DNA from: Arthrobacter sp. AQ5-05
GTDB lineage: Bacteria > Actinomycetota > Actinomycetes > Actinomycetales > Micrococcaceae
DNA: 60,358 nt
Direction: 5' to 3'
Assembly: GCF_003287975.1 (NCBI RefSeq)
Contig: NZ_QMKQ01000024.1
Span: 1-60,358, forward strand
The position numbers and the translations under genes were made by a program. The notes under the pieces are model-generated. The model worked only from the letters and a program-made list of their open reading frames with translations. It was not told the origin of the DNA and did not search any database. Within the stretch, counting starts at the first letter, position 1, and each line of letters starts with the position of its first letter. Positions 34,784 through 43,936 of this stretch are shown in pieces.

Positions 34784-36496
34784 TTGTCCCAGACACCCAC
34801 CACCACGAAGGCGGCACCGGAAATGTCCGAATCGGGCATGACCCACCGCCAGGTGCTGCAATCACTGACCGGCCTGCTCATGGGCATGTTCGTCTCGATC
34901 CTCGCCGGCACCGTCGTCTCCACTTCGCTCCCGGTCATCATTTCCGACCTGGCCGGCGACCAGACCTCCTACACCTGGGTGGTCACCGCGACCCTGCTGG
35001 CCACCACCATCTCCACCCCGATCTGGGGCAAGCTGGCCGACCTGTCCAACCGCAAGCTCCTGCTGCAGCTCTCGCTGCTGATCTTCGTGGTCGCCTCGGC
35101 GATCGCCGGGTTCTCGCAGGACACCTCGATGCTCATCACCATGCGCGTCTTCCAGGGCCTGGGCGCCGGCGGGTTGACCGCCCTGACGCAGATCGTCATG
35201 GCCGACATCATTTCCCCGCGCGAGCGCGGCAAGTACATGGGTCTCTTTGGCGCAGTCATGGCGCTGGGCACCGTGGGTGGACCGCTGATCGGCGGATTCA
35301 TCACCGACGCCATCAACTGGCGCTGGAACTTCTTCATCGCCCTGCCCTTTGCGGCCATCGCGATCGTCCTGATCCAGAAGACCCTGCACCTGCCCGCAGT
35401 GGCCAAGCGCAAGGTATCCATCGACTACGCGGGCATCGTGTTGCTTTCGGCCGGTGTCTCGCTGCTGCTGATCTGGGTTTCGATGGCCGGCAAGAACTTC
35501 GAGTGGGCCTCGGCCACGACCGCATGGATGGTCGGCGGCGCCGTTGCCGCGCTTGCCGCATTCGTGATCGTGGAGTTCAAGGCGGCAGAGCCGATCATCC
35601 CGCTGACGATGTTCAAGAACAACACCTTCACCCTCTCGGTCATCGCCTCGATCTCCGTGGGCGTGTCGATGTTCGGCACCTCGGTTTTCCTGGCCCAGTA
35701 CATGCAACTGGCCCGCGGCGCCAACGCCACCCAGTCCGGGCTCATGACCATCCCGATGATGGCAGGGCTGCTGGTCATCTCCACCATCGCCGGTGCCCTG
35801 ATCTCCAAGCACGGCAAGTGGAAGGCGATCATGGTCACCGGCTCGGTGCTGCAGCTTGCCGGGCTCTACCTGCTGGGAACCATCCACTACGACACCAACT
35901 TCGTGCTGGTCTCCGTGTACATGTTCCTCCTGGGCGCAGGCCTGGGCATGGTCATGCAGAACCTGGTGCTGATCGTGCAGAACGCCGTCACCCCGGCGGA
36001 GATCGGCGTGGCCTCCTCTGGCATCGCGTTCTTCCGCTCGCTGGGCGGCACCATCGGCGTCTCGGTCCTCGGGGCCCTGATGGCCACGAAGGTCGCGGAC
36101 CTGCTGGGTGCCAAGAGCGCCGAGCTGGGCGCCGCAATTGCCGCACTCGGGGACAAGGGCAAGGACCTGGCCGCGGCGCTGGCCTCCGGGAGCATCCCGG
36201 CCGTGCATTCCCTGCCGGACTCGGTCAGGAACATCATCGAGTCCTCCTACGGCGACGCCGTGGCCTACGTCTTCATGGTCGCTGCCCCGCTGAGCATCCT
36301 GACCATCTTTGCGGTGGCCTTCATGCCAAACCTGGAGCTGGGCACCCAGACCCGCCACCAGCGCGAGGCGACCGATGCGGCCGCCGCGCAGCACACGGAG
36401 CTCGAGGCTGCCGAGACAATCCTGGTCGAGGTCGGCGAGGCTGCCATCGCGGCGACCCCGCGCCTGGACGGCGAGAACACCTCGGCGCGCCGCTGA
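34784..36496 (+). CDS. DHA2-family MFS drug/proton antiporter (14 spans)
   Basis: 570 residues if started at TTG 34784, which has GGAG 7 bases upstream and lies just behind the mapped promoter; an internal ATG (34823) is the alternative. Fourteen membrane segments, with GKLADLSNRKLL (motif A), MRVFQGLGAGGLTAL (motif B region) and LGTVGGPLIGGFI (motif C, antiporter signature). An insertion in the last third (GAAIAALGDKGKDLAAALASG) is typical of EmrB/LfrA-like pumps. Probably drug efflux, repressed by the co-transcribed MarR protein. Confidence 0.9.
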   Translation: MSQTPTTTKAAPEMSESGMTHRQVLQSLTGLLMGMFVSILAGTVVSTSLPVIISDLAGDQTSYTWVVTATLLATTISTPIWGKLADLSNRKLLLQLSLLIFVVASAIAGFSQDTSMLITMRVFQGLGAGGLTALTQIVMADIISPRERGKYMGLFGAVMALGTVGGPLIGGFITDAINWRWNFFIALPFAAIAIVLIQKTLHLPAVAKRKVSIDYAGIVLLSAGVSLLLIWVSMAGKNFEWASATTAWMVGGAVAALAAFVIVEFKAAEPIIPLTMFKNNTFTLSVIASISVGVSMFGTSVFLAQYMQLARGANATQSGLMTIPMMAGLLVISTIAGALISKHGKWKAIMVTGSVLQLAGLYLLGTIHYDTNFVLVSVYMFLLGAGLGMVMQNLVLIVQNAVTPAEIGVASSGIAFFRSLGGTIGVSVLGALMATKVADLLGAKSAELGAAIAALGDKGKDLAAALASGSIPAVHSLPDSVRNIIESSYGDAVAYVFMVAAPLSILTIFAVAFMPNLELGTQTRHQREATDAAAAQHTELEAAETILVEVGEAAIAATPRLDGENTSARR

Positions 36497-36497
36497 G

Positions 36498-36986
36498 ATG
36501 GACGCCGTGGCCGACCCCTTCGCCGTCGCGGAACCCGCCAGGGCCAATGACGCCGTCATGGCGCCATTGATCGACGAGGTCGAGAAGCAATTCGCGACAA
36601 TGTTCGTCAACGCGCGCAACAGCATCCGGGCCCGGGCCGCGGCCATCGACCCGGAGCTGCCCCCCATGGGGTTCAAGGTGCTCACGATCCTCTCCCGCTC
36701 GGGAGCCCGGCAGCAGGGGTGCCTGGCCGAGGAGATGGAGGTGGACAAGGCCATGATGAGCCGGACCATCAAGCAGCTCGATCACCTGGGCCTGGTCGAG
36801 CGGAGCATGGATCCCAGCGACGGGCGGGCGCTGCTGGTCTCCATGACCCCCGAGGCCCGGGCACGCTTCGACGCGAATCTGGCCAACGCCCGCCGCGTGC
36901 TCCACAACCGGCTCGCGGAGTGGGAGCCGGGCGAGGTCCGCCGCTTCACCGACCTGCTGGCGCGGCTGAACAACTCCCCGCTCTAG
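36498..36986 (+). CDS. MarR-family transcriptional regulator
   Basis: 162 residues, one base after the pump's stop. Winged-helix core at about 55-125: MGFKVLTILSRSG, CLAEEMEVDKAMMSRTIKQLDHLGLVERS (recognition helix) and the wing DPSDGRALLVSMTPEAR. It is a dimer formed by N- and C-terminal helices. Downstream position in the same unit as the DHA2 pump and a palindrome on the promoter point to autoregulation of the operon with release by pump substrates. Confidence 0.92.
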   Translation: MDAVADPFAVAEPARANDAVMAPLIDEVEKQFATMFVNARNSIRARAAAIDPELPPMGFKVLTILSRSGARQQGCLAEEMEVDKAMMSRTIKQLDHLGLVERSMDPSDGRALLVSMTPEARARFDANLANARRVLHNRLAEWEPGEVRRFTDLLARLNNSPL

Positions 36987-36999
36987 AATCCCGGGTTTT

Positions 37000-37052
37000 G
37001 CAGGTGGTCGCTGTCGGCGGGACTATTTGTTCCGCCGACAGCGACCACCTGC
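37000..37052. terminator. Perfect 21-bp inverted repeat after the MarR gene
   Basis: The left arm at 37000-37020 starts GCAGGTGGTCGC and the right arm at 37032-37052 is its exact complement; the loop is 11 bases (GACTATTTGTT). It follows the MarR stop by 13 bases and precedes the next + gene by 67 bases. No T-tract. Most likely a strong terminator. Confidence 0.6.
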
Positions 37053-37119
37053 GTATCGGGTAGCGTTTCAGGCAACGCCTCGGGTCCCCGCGCGGAACCT
37101 CGATACAAGGAGTGCCTAT

Positions 37120-38184
37120 ATGGGAATGAACTTCAGCCACGACACCCTGCCCCAACGGGTCCTTTTCGGCACCGGCAGGGCGGCCGGGCACCTGGCCGCC
37201 GAGGTGGAGCGATTCGGCGCTTCCCGGGTGATGGTGATCGCCGGCCGCCGCGATTCCGGCAACGTCGCCAAGTTGACCGCGCATCTCCCGGTGGCCCTGA
37301 ATTACTCCGACATCGTCCAACACGTGCCAATCGAAGGTGCCGAGCGCGCCCGCGCCGCCGCCCGGGACAACGACATCGATCTGCTGGTGTGTCTCGGCGG
37401 CGGATCCTCCATCGGCCTGGCCAAGGCCATCGCCCTTGACACCGCGTTGCCCATCGTCGCCGTCCCCACCACCTATGCCGGCTCCGAGGCCACCAACGTC
37501 TGGGGACTGACCAAAGCGGGGCGCAAGACCACCGGTGTCGATGCCCGCGTGCTGCCCGCCACCGTCATCTACGATGCCGCGCTGACTACGTCATTGCCGG
37601 TGGACCTCTCGGTGGCCTCCGGCCTGAACGCCATGGCCCACTGCATCGACTCGCTGTGGGGGCCACGCGCCGACCCGATCAATGCGGCGCTGGCCACCGA
37701 GGGCATCCGCGCCCTCGCCACCGGACTGCCGGGAATTGTCGCGGATCCGGCGGGCAGCGAGGGACGCGAACAGGCCCTCTACGGCGCCTATCTTTCGGCC
37801 GTCGCCTTCGCCTCTGCGGGCTCGGGCCTGCACCACAAGATCTGCCACGTGCTCGGCGGGACCTGGAACATGCCCCACGCCCAAACCCATGCCACGGTGC
37901 TGCCCTACGTGCTGGCCTTCAACGCGCCCGCGGCACCCGGGGTAGAGGCCCGGATTGCTTCTGCACTTGGATCGGATACGGCCGTCGGAGGCCTGGACGC
38001 GCTGCGGGAACGGCTGGATGCGCCGCGTGCGTTGAAGGACCACGGATTCACGGCGGGGAACATCGCCGAGGCGGTGTCCCTCATCCTGCCGCAGGTCCCG
38101 GCGAACAACCCGCGGACCGTCACCACGGAAAACCTGGGGGCCCTGCTCACTGCGGCGCTCCACGGAGCCGAACCGACCTACTGA
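37120..38184 (+). CDS. Maleylacetate reductase
   Basis: 354 residues of the iron-containing alcohol dehydrogenase superfamily, short maleylacetate reductase branch. Rossmann-like N-terminal half: QRVLFGTGRAAGHL at the start, CLGGGSSIGLAKAIAL (nucleotide-binding GGGS) and PTTYAGSEATNVWGLT. The helical C-terminal half holds NAMAHCIDSLW and GLHHKICHVLGGTWNMPHAQTHA, where the metal-binding His residues of the family lie. It reduces maleylacetate to 3-oxoadipate with NAD(P)H in hydroxyquinol, resorcinol or chlorocatechol pathways; no other gene of such a pathway is in the window. AAGGAG lies 7 bases before the ATG. Confidence 0.9.
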   Translation: MGMNFSHDTLPQRVLFGTGRAAGHLAAEVERFGASRVMVIAGRRDSGNVAKLTAHLPVALNYSDIVQHVPIEGAERARAAARDNDIDLLVCLGGGSSIGLAKAIALDTALPIVAVPTTYAGSEATNVWGLTKAGRKTTGVDARVLPATVIYDAALTTSLPVDLSVASGLNAMAHCIDSLWGPRADPINAALATEGIRALATGLPGIVADPAGSEGREQALYGAYLSAVAFASAGSGLHHKICHVLGGTWNMPHAQTHATVLPYVLAFNAPAAPGVEARIASALGSDTAVGGLDALRERLDAPRALKDHGFTAGNIAEAVSLILPQVPANNPRTVTTENLGALLTAALHGAEPTY

Positions 38185-38551
38185 TTCGGGCCGGTCCGGC
38201 CACCGGTACCAAATGCTCGGAGCGCGGCCAGACGGATCGCCGGGGGACGGCCCGGCTACCTGCCGGACACTCGGACCGTCTCTCCACACTCGACAACCCC
38301 AGTCGTCGGATTTCGTGGATGACCTCGACCGAGGGAGTCTTGACCAGGGAACCCACCCACGCCAAATGGCTGGTCGCGAACCATGCAGATTCATGCTGAC
38401 TAGGCCGTTCCGGCCTGTTCCCGTTTCACGAACCGCATCAGGATCCTCGCCCATGCCCACTCTGGTGAGTGGGCATGGACCGACGCGAGTGGGGGCAGAT
38501 TGCGCGTCAACCCAGCGTGAGGACCCAGCGATTCCCGAAAACGGCTGGGAC
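38185..38551. other. Intergenic region with a hairpin
   Basis: About 365 bases between convergent genes without a supported coding frame. It contains a hairpin CCATGCCCACT/AGTGGGCATGG (38451-38461 and 38468-38478, 6-base loop), a likely shared terminator, and a small CCGGT/ACCGG hairpin just after the reductase stop. Confidence 0.45.
38451..38478. terminator. 11-bp hairpin between maleylacetate reductase and EamA genes
   Basis: Perfect 11-bp stem with loop CTGGTG. It lies about 70 bases from the end of the leftward EamA gene and 270 bases from the rightward reductase gene. Confidence 0.5.
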
Positions 38552-39472
38552 CTACCGGATGGACTGCGCAGCAGCGGCCGCGGCCGGATCCTCCGCGGCC
38601 GCGGCGAGCGGTGCGGGGTCGCGGCGGCCGGTGCGCGTGGCACCGATCCCGGCGATGATGACCAGCAAGATGCCCAAGATCGCGGCCGGGCGCGGGACCT
38701 GGTGCAGGATCAACAGCCCGACGGCCATCGCGATGGCCGGTTCCAGGCACATCAGCGTGCCGAATGCCGCGGTGGTCAGCCGGCGCAGCGCCAGCAGCTC
38801 GAGGCTGAACGGAATCACCGGCAGCAACAATGCGAGCGCGAACCCGATCGCCAGCAACTGCACGTCCATGCGCCCGATCACCTCCGGACCCACCACCAGC
38901 GTTGCGGCCACCGCCGCGACGGGCATCGAGATGGCCAGCGCGCCGATGCCGTCGATCGCGTCCCCGGCGCGCTGGGTCAGCAGGACGTAGACGGCCCAGC
39001 AGACCGCACCGCCGAGGGCGAAAAGCACGCCGGTGGGATCCGCGGCCCCGTTCCAGGGCTCGGTCAGCCCGAGCACTCCGGCGGCGGCCACCAGCGCCCA
39101 CCAGCGCCCGGCACCCCGGCCCTGGATGATCGCCACGGCCAGCGGGCCAATGAATTCCAGGGCGCTCGCGGTGCCCAGGTCAATGGTTTCCACCGCCTTC
39201 ATGAAGCCCAGAGTCATGCCCGCGGTGGCCAGGCCCAGCAGTGCGCAGATTCCCAGCGTGGCGCGGGTGAGTCGCATCCTCCACGGGCGGGCAACGGCCA
39301 CCAGGATCACCGCGGCCCAGGCCAGGCGCAGCCAGGCGACACCCTCGGAGCCCAGGGTTCCGGCCAGGCCGATCGACGCGGCCAGGCCCAGCTGGACGCA
39401 GCCCATCGCGGCAAACGCCATCATGGAGCCGACGCCGGCGCCCTTGCCTGCGGATGCGCGTGTTGAAGTCAT
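38552..39472 (-). CDS. EamA-family exporter, RhtA-like
   Basis: 306 residues from ATG 39472; ten membrane segments in two EamA repeats. Segments such as GTASALEFIGPLAVAI and RLTTAAFGTLMCLEPAIAMAVGLLILHQ match the RhtA (threonine/homoserine exporter) branch. The Ala-rich C-terminal tail is cytoplasmic. Divergent from a LysR-type gene 84 bases away, which probably regulates it. Substrate probably a small amino acid, not proven. Confidence 0.88.
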   Translation of the reverse strand: MTSTRASAGKGAGVGSMMAFAAMGCVQLGLAASIGLAGTLGSEGVAWLRLAWAAVILVAVARPWRMRLTRATLGICALLGLATAGMTLGFMKAVETIDLGTASALEFIGPLAVAIIQGRGAGRWWALVAAAGVLGLTEPWNGAADPTGVLFALGGAVCWAVYVLLTQRAGDAIDGIGALAISMPVAAVAATLVVGPEVIGRMDVQLLAIGFALALLLPVIPFSLELLALRRLTTAAFGTLMCLEPAIAMAVGLLILHQVPRPAAILGILLVIIAGIGATRTGRRDPAPLAAAAEDPAAAAAAQSIR

Positions 39473-39556
39473 TGATTCAGTAGAACCGAGGCAGGTCATC
39501 CACGTCCACGCGAGAACCATCAACATATCGTCCAGGTTTCCTGCACAATGGTGTTC

Positions 39557-40450
39557 ATGGATACCCGGCGCCTGCAATACCACTACGAGCTGGCCCGCAT
39601 GGGCTCGATGCGGGCCGTCGCAGACGTGCTGGGCACCACCACCTCGACCGTCTCCCAGCAGATCGCCCAGCTCTCGAGGGAAACCGGAGCCCGGCTGCTG
39701 GAACCCGACGGGCGCGGGGTTCGGCTCACCCCGGCCGGCCGGCGGCTGGCCGAGCACGCGCGCACCATCCTCGGCGCCATCGATGCGGCCACGCTGGACC
39801 TGGATCCCGCCGCCGAGCCTTCGGGCACGCTGCGGGTGGCGGGGTTCGCGACCGCAATCCGCACCACGCTGATGCCCATCATCAAGGAGCTGGCCGTCGA
39901 CCACCCCGCGGTGGGGATCGTGGTGTTCGAGCACGAGCCTGCCGAGGCCCTGGCCCAGTTGGCCGTCGACGACATCGACCTGGCCCTGACCTACGACTAC
40001 AACCTGGCGCCGGATTCGGTCGGTCCCGGGGTGGAAACGCTGGAATTGTGGAGCACGCCCTGGGGCCTGGGCGTGCCCAACGGCGACGCGGAGCGCTTCG
40101 CGGGTGGTCCCGGTGCGGCGGACGTGTTTTCCGCCTTCCGCGACCGGGACTGGATCGGGAACTCGCGCAACATCGCCGACGAGACGGTGCTGCGGCTGCT
40201 GTCCTCGATGGCCGGATTCGCCCCGGCCATGCGCCATCAGGCCGACAGCCTGGATCTGGTCGAGGACCTGGTCCTGGCCGGGCTCGGCGTGGGGCTGCTT
40301 CCGGAAAACCGTCCGGGGAAGGAAGGGATCACGATCCTGCCGCTGAAGAATCCCGGCCTGCGCCTGCGCGCCTTCGCCCGGACCCGCGCCGGGCGCAGTG
40401 CCTGGCCTGCCCTCGCGCTCGTGCTCGGGCGGATGAACCAGTGCCGGTAG
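39557..40450 (+). CDS. LysR-family transcriptional regulator
   Basis: 297 residues from ATG 39557 (MDTRRLQYHYELARMGSM), the classical LysR start. Winged helix at 1-60 (AVADVLGTTTSTVSQQIAQLSRETGARLLEPDGRGVRLTPAG), effector-binding domain from about 90. It is divergent from the RhtA-like exporter gene, and LysR proteins usually activate the divergent gene and repress their own. Confidence 0.92.
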   Translation: MDTRRLQYHYELARMGSMRAVADVLGTTTSTVSQQIAQLSRETGARLLEPDGRGVRLTPAGRRLAEHARTILGAIDAATLDLDPAAEPSGTLRVAGFATAIRTTLMPIIKELAVDHPAVGIVVFEHEPAEALAQLAVDDIDLALTYDYNLAPDSVGPGVETLELWSTPWGLGVPNGDAERFAGGPGAADVFSAFRDRDWIGNSRNIADETVLRLLSSMAGFAPAMRHQADSLDLVEDLVLAGLGVGLLPENRPGKEGITILPLKNPGLRLRAFARTRAGRSAWPALALVLGRMNQCR

Positions 40451-40577
40451 CGGGACAGGTCGGTCCCCGGACGCCGCGCCATGGGACCGGTCCGCTTGTA
40501 ACCGGGCGCCACTCGGGCCAGACTCGAGGATACGGAAGATGCCCGCACGCCCCAGACGGCCGAGAGGAGCCCTCGAC

Positions 40578-41753
40578 ATGTCGCACCCCAAGCACCCGGT
40601 GGAACCCGGCCTGCTGCCCACGGCACTGGCCCGCGAACACGCCATGGTCTTCGAAGCCGCCGTGGAGGCAGGCCGGCGGGCCGGACGCAAGGCCGCCAAG
40701 AAGAAGCTGAAGCGTGCGGCACGACACGGCGGCATCAGGCTTTCCAAGGCGTTGCGGGACGCGACGCTGCGGGACGCCGAGAGGGCCGGGGGCCGGGCAG
40801 CCTACGCGGCTGCCACCAGGGCGCTGCGCAAGGCCGGCGCCCGCGCGCTTCCCCCCTTGCCGCAGGATCCGGCCCCGGGCACCGAATCGACACCCCCGGT
40901 TGCGGGTCCCGCCCAAGTCGCAGCCGAGGTCCCGGTCCGCACCCGGGTGCGCGGTCCGCAGATCGTGCTCGAGGTGCTGCGCACGGAATGGCTGAGCCAA
41001 AGCATGGTGCGCGTTGTTGCCGGGGGCGGGGGCTTTGCCGACTTCGAGTCCAACGGCGCGGCCGACCAGCACGTCAAGCTGTACTTCGCCAACCCCGTCC
41101 TGGGATTGGTCCCGCCCTATGAGATGCGCTCGCTGCGCGGGCGCCTGGCCCGCGAGGACCTGCCGGTATCCCGTTCCTACACGATCCGCCGCCATGATGC
41201 GGTGGCCCGTGAAATAGCGATCGACTTCTTCGTCCACGGGACCGAGGGCGTCGGCGGATCCTGGGCGGCCGGGGCGAAACCGGGCGACCCGTTGGTGCTC
41301 TCGCGGCCCAAGGGCAAGTTCCGTCCGGATCCCGGTGCGGAGCAGCACCTGTATGTCGGGGACGAATCGGCCATCCCGGCCATCGCCGCGGCCCTGGAGA
41401 TGTTGCCGCGCCAGGCGGTGGGCCAGGTGTTCCTGGAGGTCGATTCCGCCCAGGACGAGTTCGAGATCGAACGACCGGCGGGCATGGCGCTGCATTGGGT
41501 CCACCGCTCGGGAGAGCCCTCTGCCACCAGCACCATGCTGGCCAATGCGCTGCGCGAGCTGCGGGCCCCGCACGGACATGTGGAGATCCTGGCACTGGGC
41601 GAACGCGACGCCACGCGGGACATCAGGCGCCTGCTGACGCACTGGGACCTGGACCAACGCAGGATCGAGATTTCCAGCTACTGGAGCGCAGGGAAGACCA
41701 AGCGCGGCTGGCGCCGGTTGCCTGCCGCGGGGGCGGACACCGGTTCCATGTAG
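40578..41753 (+). CDS. Siderophore-interacting flavoprotein (SIP) with N-terminal extension
   Basis: 391 residues from ATG 40578 (GAGAGGAG upstream). Residues about 125-245 form the FAD-binding domain (LPVSRSYTIRR is the flavin-contact motif), and 255-385 the SIP C-terminal NAD(P)H-binding domain (LYVGDESAIPAIAAALE, then SYWSAGKTKRGWR). These enzymes reduce ferric siderophores in the cytoplasm to release iron. Usual length is about 270 residues; the first 120 residues here are extra, rich in Ala, Lys and Arg (GRRAGRKAAKKKLKRAARHG) and likely helical, and I recognise no domain in them. No siderophore uptake genes are next to it. Confidence 0.88.
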   Translation: MSHPKHPVEPGLLPTALAREHAMVFEAAVEAGRRAGRKAAKKKLKRAARHGGIRLSKALRDATLRDAERAGGRAAYAAATRALRKAGARALPPLPQDPAPGTESTPPVAGPAQVAAEVPVRTRVRGPQIVLEVLRTEWLSQSMVRVVAGGGGFADFESNGAADQHVKLYFANPVLGLVPPYEMRSLRGRLAREDLPVSRSYTIRRHDAVAREIAIDFFVHGTEGVGGSWAAGAKPGDPLVLSRPKGKFRPDPGAEQHLYVGDESAIPAIAAALEMLPRQAVGQVFLEVDSAQDEFEIERPAGMALHWVHRSGEPSATSTMLANALRELRAPHGHVEILALGERDATRDIRRLLTHWDLDQRRIEISSYWSAGKTKRGWRRLPAAGADTGSM

Positions 41754-41765
41754 TGCGGGGGCGGG

Positions 41766-42182
41766 TCAGCCCGAGGTTTCTCGCGCTTCGCGGCGGCGGC
41801 TGTCCAGCTGCAGGCCGGCGATGGATCCGGCGTAGAGCAGCGCGGGCAGCAGTGCCCACCCCCAGTCGCCGGGGAACACCTCGAAGGCCTCCGTGGTGGC
41901 CCCGCCCATGTTGATCCAGGCGGACAAAGGGACCGAGAGCGCCCAGGCCAGCCCCACGGCAAGCATGCAGTTGCGGCAGGAGGAGAACCCGAGGAATTTT
42001 GCCCCCAGCGCGCTGAACACCGCGGCGAGCACCACGAAGCTGAAGACCACCAGCAGCAGCGTGTTGACCAGGCGGAACTCGTGCAGTCCCCCGGCGCCGT
42101 TGGAGACGATGACGGCCAGGACGAGCGTTGTCAGCGTCGCCGAGAGACCCATCCCCAGGAAGTTCGCCTGCTTCCAGTTCAT
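41766..42182 (-). CDS. Four-span membrane protein, hypothetical
   Basis: 138 residues from ATG 42182 (GGAAGGAACG upstream), MNWKQANFLGMGLSATL... with four hydrophobic segments (about 8-30, 36-60, 70-90, 100-122). A CRNC pair sits at the start of the third helix. No function recognised. It converges on the SIP gene with 12 bases between stops. Confidence 0.7.
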   Translation of the reverse strand: MNWKQANFLGMGLSATLTTLVLAVIVSNGAGGLHEFRLVNTLLLVVFSFVVLAAVFSALGAKFLGFSSCRNCMLAVGLAWALSVPLSAWINMGGATTEAFEVFPGDWGWALLPALLYAGSIAGLQLDSRRREARETSG

Positions 42183-42483
42183 TGCCGTTCCTTCCTGCCC
42201 GCACCCCTCCGTCGGCGGCCCGGCACCAATCGGTGCCATGGCCGTGCGGCGGGATCAAGATTATCGCGCACCACCTCGTTGTGGAGCGATGCGCGGGGCA
42301 AGCCCGCGCTGTACAAGCTTATAGTCAAACACTTGGATAAAGCGATTGACAAGCCGGTGCAGGGTTAAAGCACCAGGCCGCCCCGGCACCCCCGGTGTTG
42401 CTCCAACGTGTTCACTGACCAAAGAGAGCGCTGGAAAAACTGGGGGAAGCCGGGGCGGCCCGGAAGGATGTGGCGGCGGGTGT
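42183..42483. other. Intergenic region after allB, with an AT-rich patch and a large stem
   Basis: About 300 bases. An AT-rich stretch at 42315-42370 (containing TATAAG on the - strand at about 42320) probably holds the promoter of the leftward membrane-protein gene. 42376-42460 forms the terminator-like structure listed separately. No gene seen. Confidence 0.4.
42376..42460 (-). terminator. Long-armed stem-loop after the allantoin operon
   Basis: GGCCGCCCCGGC (42376-42387) pairs perfectly with GCCGGGGCGGCC (42449-42460); inside, CCCCC and GGGGG can extend the stem. The loop is about 60 bases. It lies directly 3' of allB, the last gene of the hyi-allB operon, so a termination or 3'-end stabilising role is likely. 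Confidence 0.45.
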
Positions 42484-43875
42484 TTAGACCTCGCCGCGGC
42501 GGATCAGCTTGCCGTGCGGGGTCTTGAAGTCGACCTCTACACCTCGCACGAAGGTGCGGCTGACCTTGCCGGCCAGGACCTTGCCCTGGTACGGGGAGAT
42601 CGGGTTCTTGTGGTGCAGCTTGTTCACGTCGACCACGAAGCTGTCATCCGGCCCGAAGAACGCGAAGTCGGCGTCGTTGCCCAGCGCGATGGCGCCCTTG
42701 TGGTGCAGGCCTGCGATTTCCGCCGGGCGCTTGGACATCCAGTGCAGCACGGTCTCGAGCTTGATGCCGCGGCGCTTGGCCTCGGTCCAGATCAGCGCCA
42801 GGCCCAGCTGCAGCGAGGCAACCCCGCCCCAGGCCACACCGAAGTCGCCGTTCTCGACGTCCTTCAAATCGATGGTCGAAGGCGAGTGGTCCGAGACGAT
42901 GCAGTCGATGATCCCGTCCTCCAGGCCCTTCCAGAGCAGTTCGCGGTTGGAGGCCTCGCGGATCGGCGGGCAGCACTTGAACGCGGTCGCGCCGTTGGGG
43001 ATTTCCTCGGCCAGCAGCGTGAGGTAGTGCGGGCAGGTCTCCACTGTCAGCTTCACACCGTCGCGCTTGGCCGATTCGATCATCGGCAGCGCGTCGGAGG
43101 AGGACAGGTGCAGGATGTGGGCGCGGGCCCCGGTCCAGCGGGCGCGTTCGATGACCTCGGCCACCGCGACGTTCTCGGCGCCGCGCGGGCGGGAGGCCAG
43201 GAAGCGGTCGTAGTGGTCGCCCTCGGCGTTCGGGGCGCGGTCGATGGCGCGCGAATCCTCGGCATGGACGAGCATCATCGAGTCGAAGGACACGATCTCG
43301 GTCATGTCCTCTTCCATCTCGTCCGGCTCGAGGTACGGGAATTCCTCGACGCCCGAGTGCAGCAGGAAGCACTTGAAGCCGAAGACCCCTGCGTCGTGCA
43401 GCTCGCGCAAATCGGTCTTGTTTCCCGGGATGGCGCCGCCCCAGAATCCGACGTCGACGAAGGCCTTGGGGCGCGCAGCGGCCTGCTTGAGTTCCAGCGC
43501 CGCGACGTTCACGGTCGGCGGGATGGAGTTCAGCGGCATGTCCACCACGGTGGTCACGCCTCCGGCGGCGGCGGCCTTGGTGGCGGACTCGAAGCCCTCC
43601 CACTCGGTGCGGCCGGGCTCGTTGATGTGTACGTGGGTGTCGACCAGCCCCGGGATCAGGACCTGCTCGGCGGACAGCTCGATGACAGTGGTGCCGGTGA
43701 GGTTGTTGCCCAGTGGCTCGATGGCGACGATCTTGCCGTCGCGGACCCCGATTTCGCGCGCGACCGTGCCGGCGCCGGTGACGATCTGCTCGCCGCGGAT
43801 CACCAGATCAAAGTCGGTGCCTGTGTTTGCTTCCGGTGACGGCGTGCCTGACTCGGTGAGCTCGGTGTTGCCCAT
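42484..43875 (-). CDS. allB: Allantoinase
   Basis: 463 residues of the cyclic amidohydrolase superfamily. Metal ligands: DTHVHINEPG (first His pair), the carbamylated-Lys segment FGFKCFLLHSG, LVHAEDS, HILHLSSSDAL and the Asp in IVSDHSPST. It opens the hydantoin ring of allantoin to give allantoate. The start at 43875 has AAGGA about 9 bases upstream; the frame is open further 5'. It is the last gene of the leftward operon hyi-glxR-gcl-glxK-allB, 61 bases after glxK. Confidence 0.93.
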   Translation of the reverse strand: MGNTELTESGTPSPEANTGTDFDLVIRGEQIVTGAGTVAREIGVRDGKIVAIEPLGNNLTGTTVIELSAEQVLIPGLVDTHVHINEPGRTEWEGFESATKAAAAGGVTTVVDMPLNSIPPTVNVAALELKQAAARPKAFVDVGFWGGAIPGNKTDLRELHDAGVFGFKCFLLHSGVEEFPYLEPDEMEEDMTEIVSFDSMMLVHAEDSRAIDRAPNAEGDHYDRFLASRPRGAENVAVAEVIERARWTGARAHILHLSSSDALPMIESAKRDGVKLTVETCPHYLTLLAEEIPNGATAFKCCPPIREASNRELLWKGLEDGIIDCIVSDHSPSTIDLKDVENGDFGVAWGGVASLQLGLALIWTEAKRRGIKLETVLHWMSKRPAEIAGLHHKGAIALGNDADFAFFGPDDSFVVDVNKLHHKNPISPYQGKVLAGKVSRTFVRGVEVDFKTPHGKLIRRGEV

Positions 43876-43936
43876 GATCGCATCCTTACATCTCGTGCGT
43901 TGGAAAAATGGTGGTTGGGGAAAGAATAGCCCGGCC

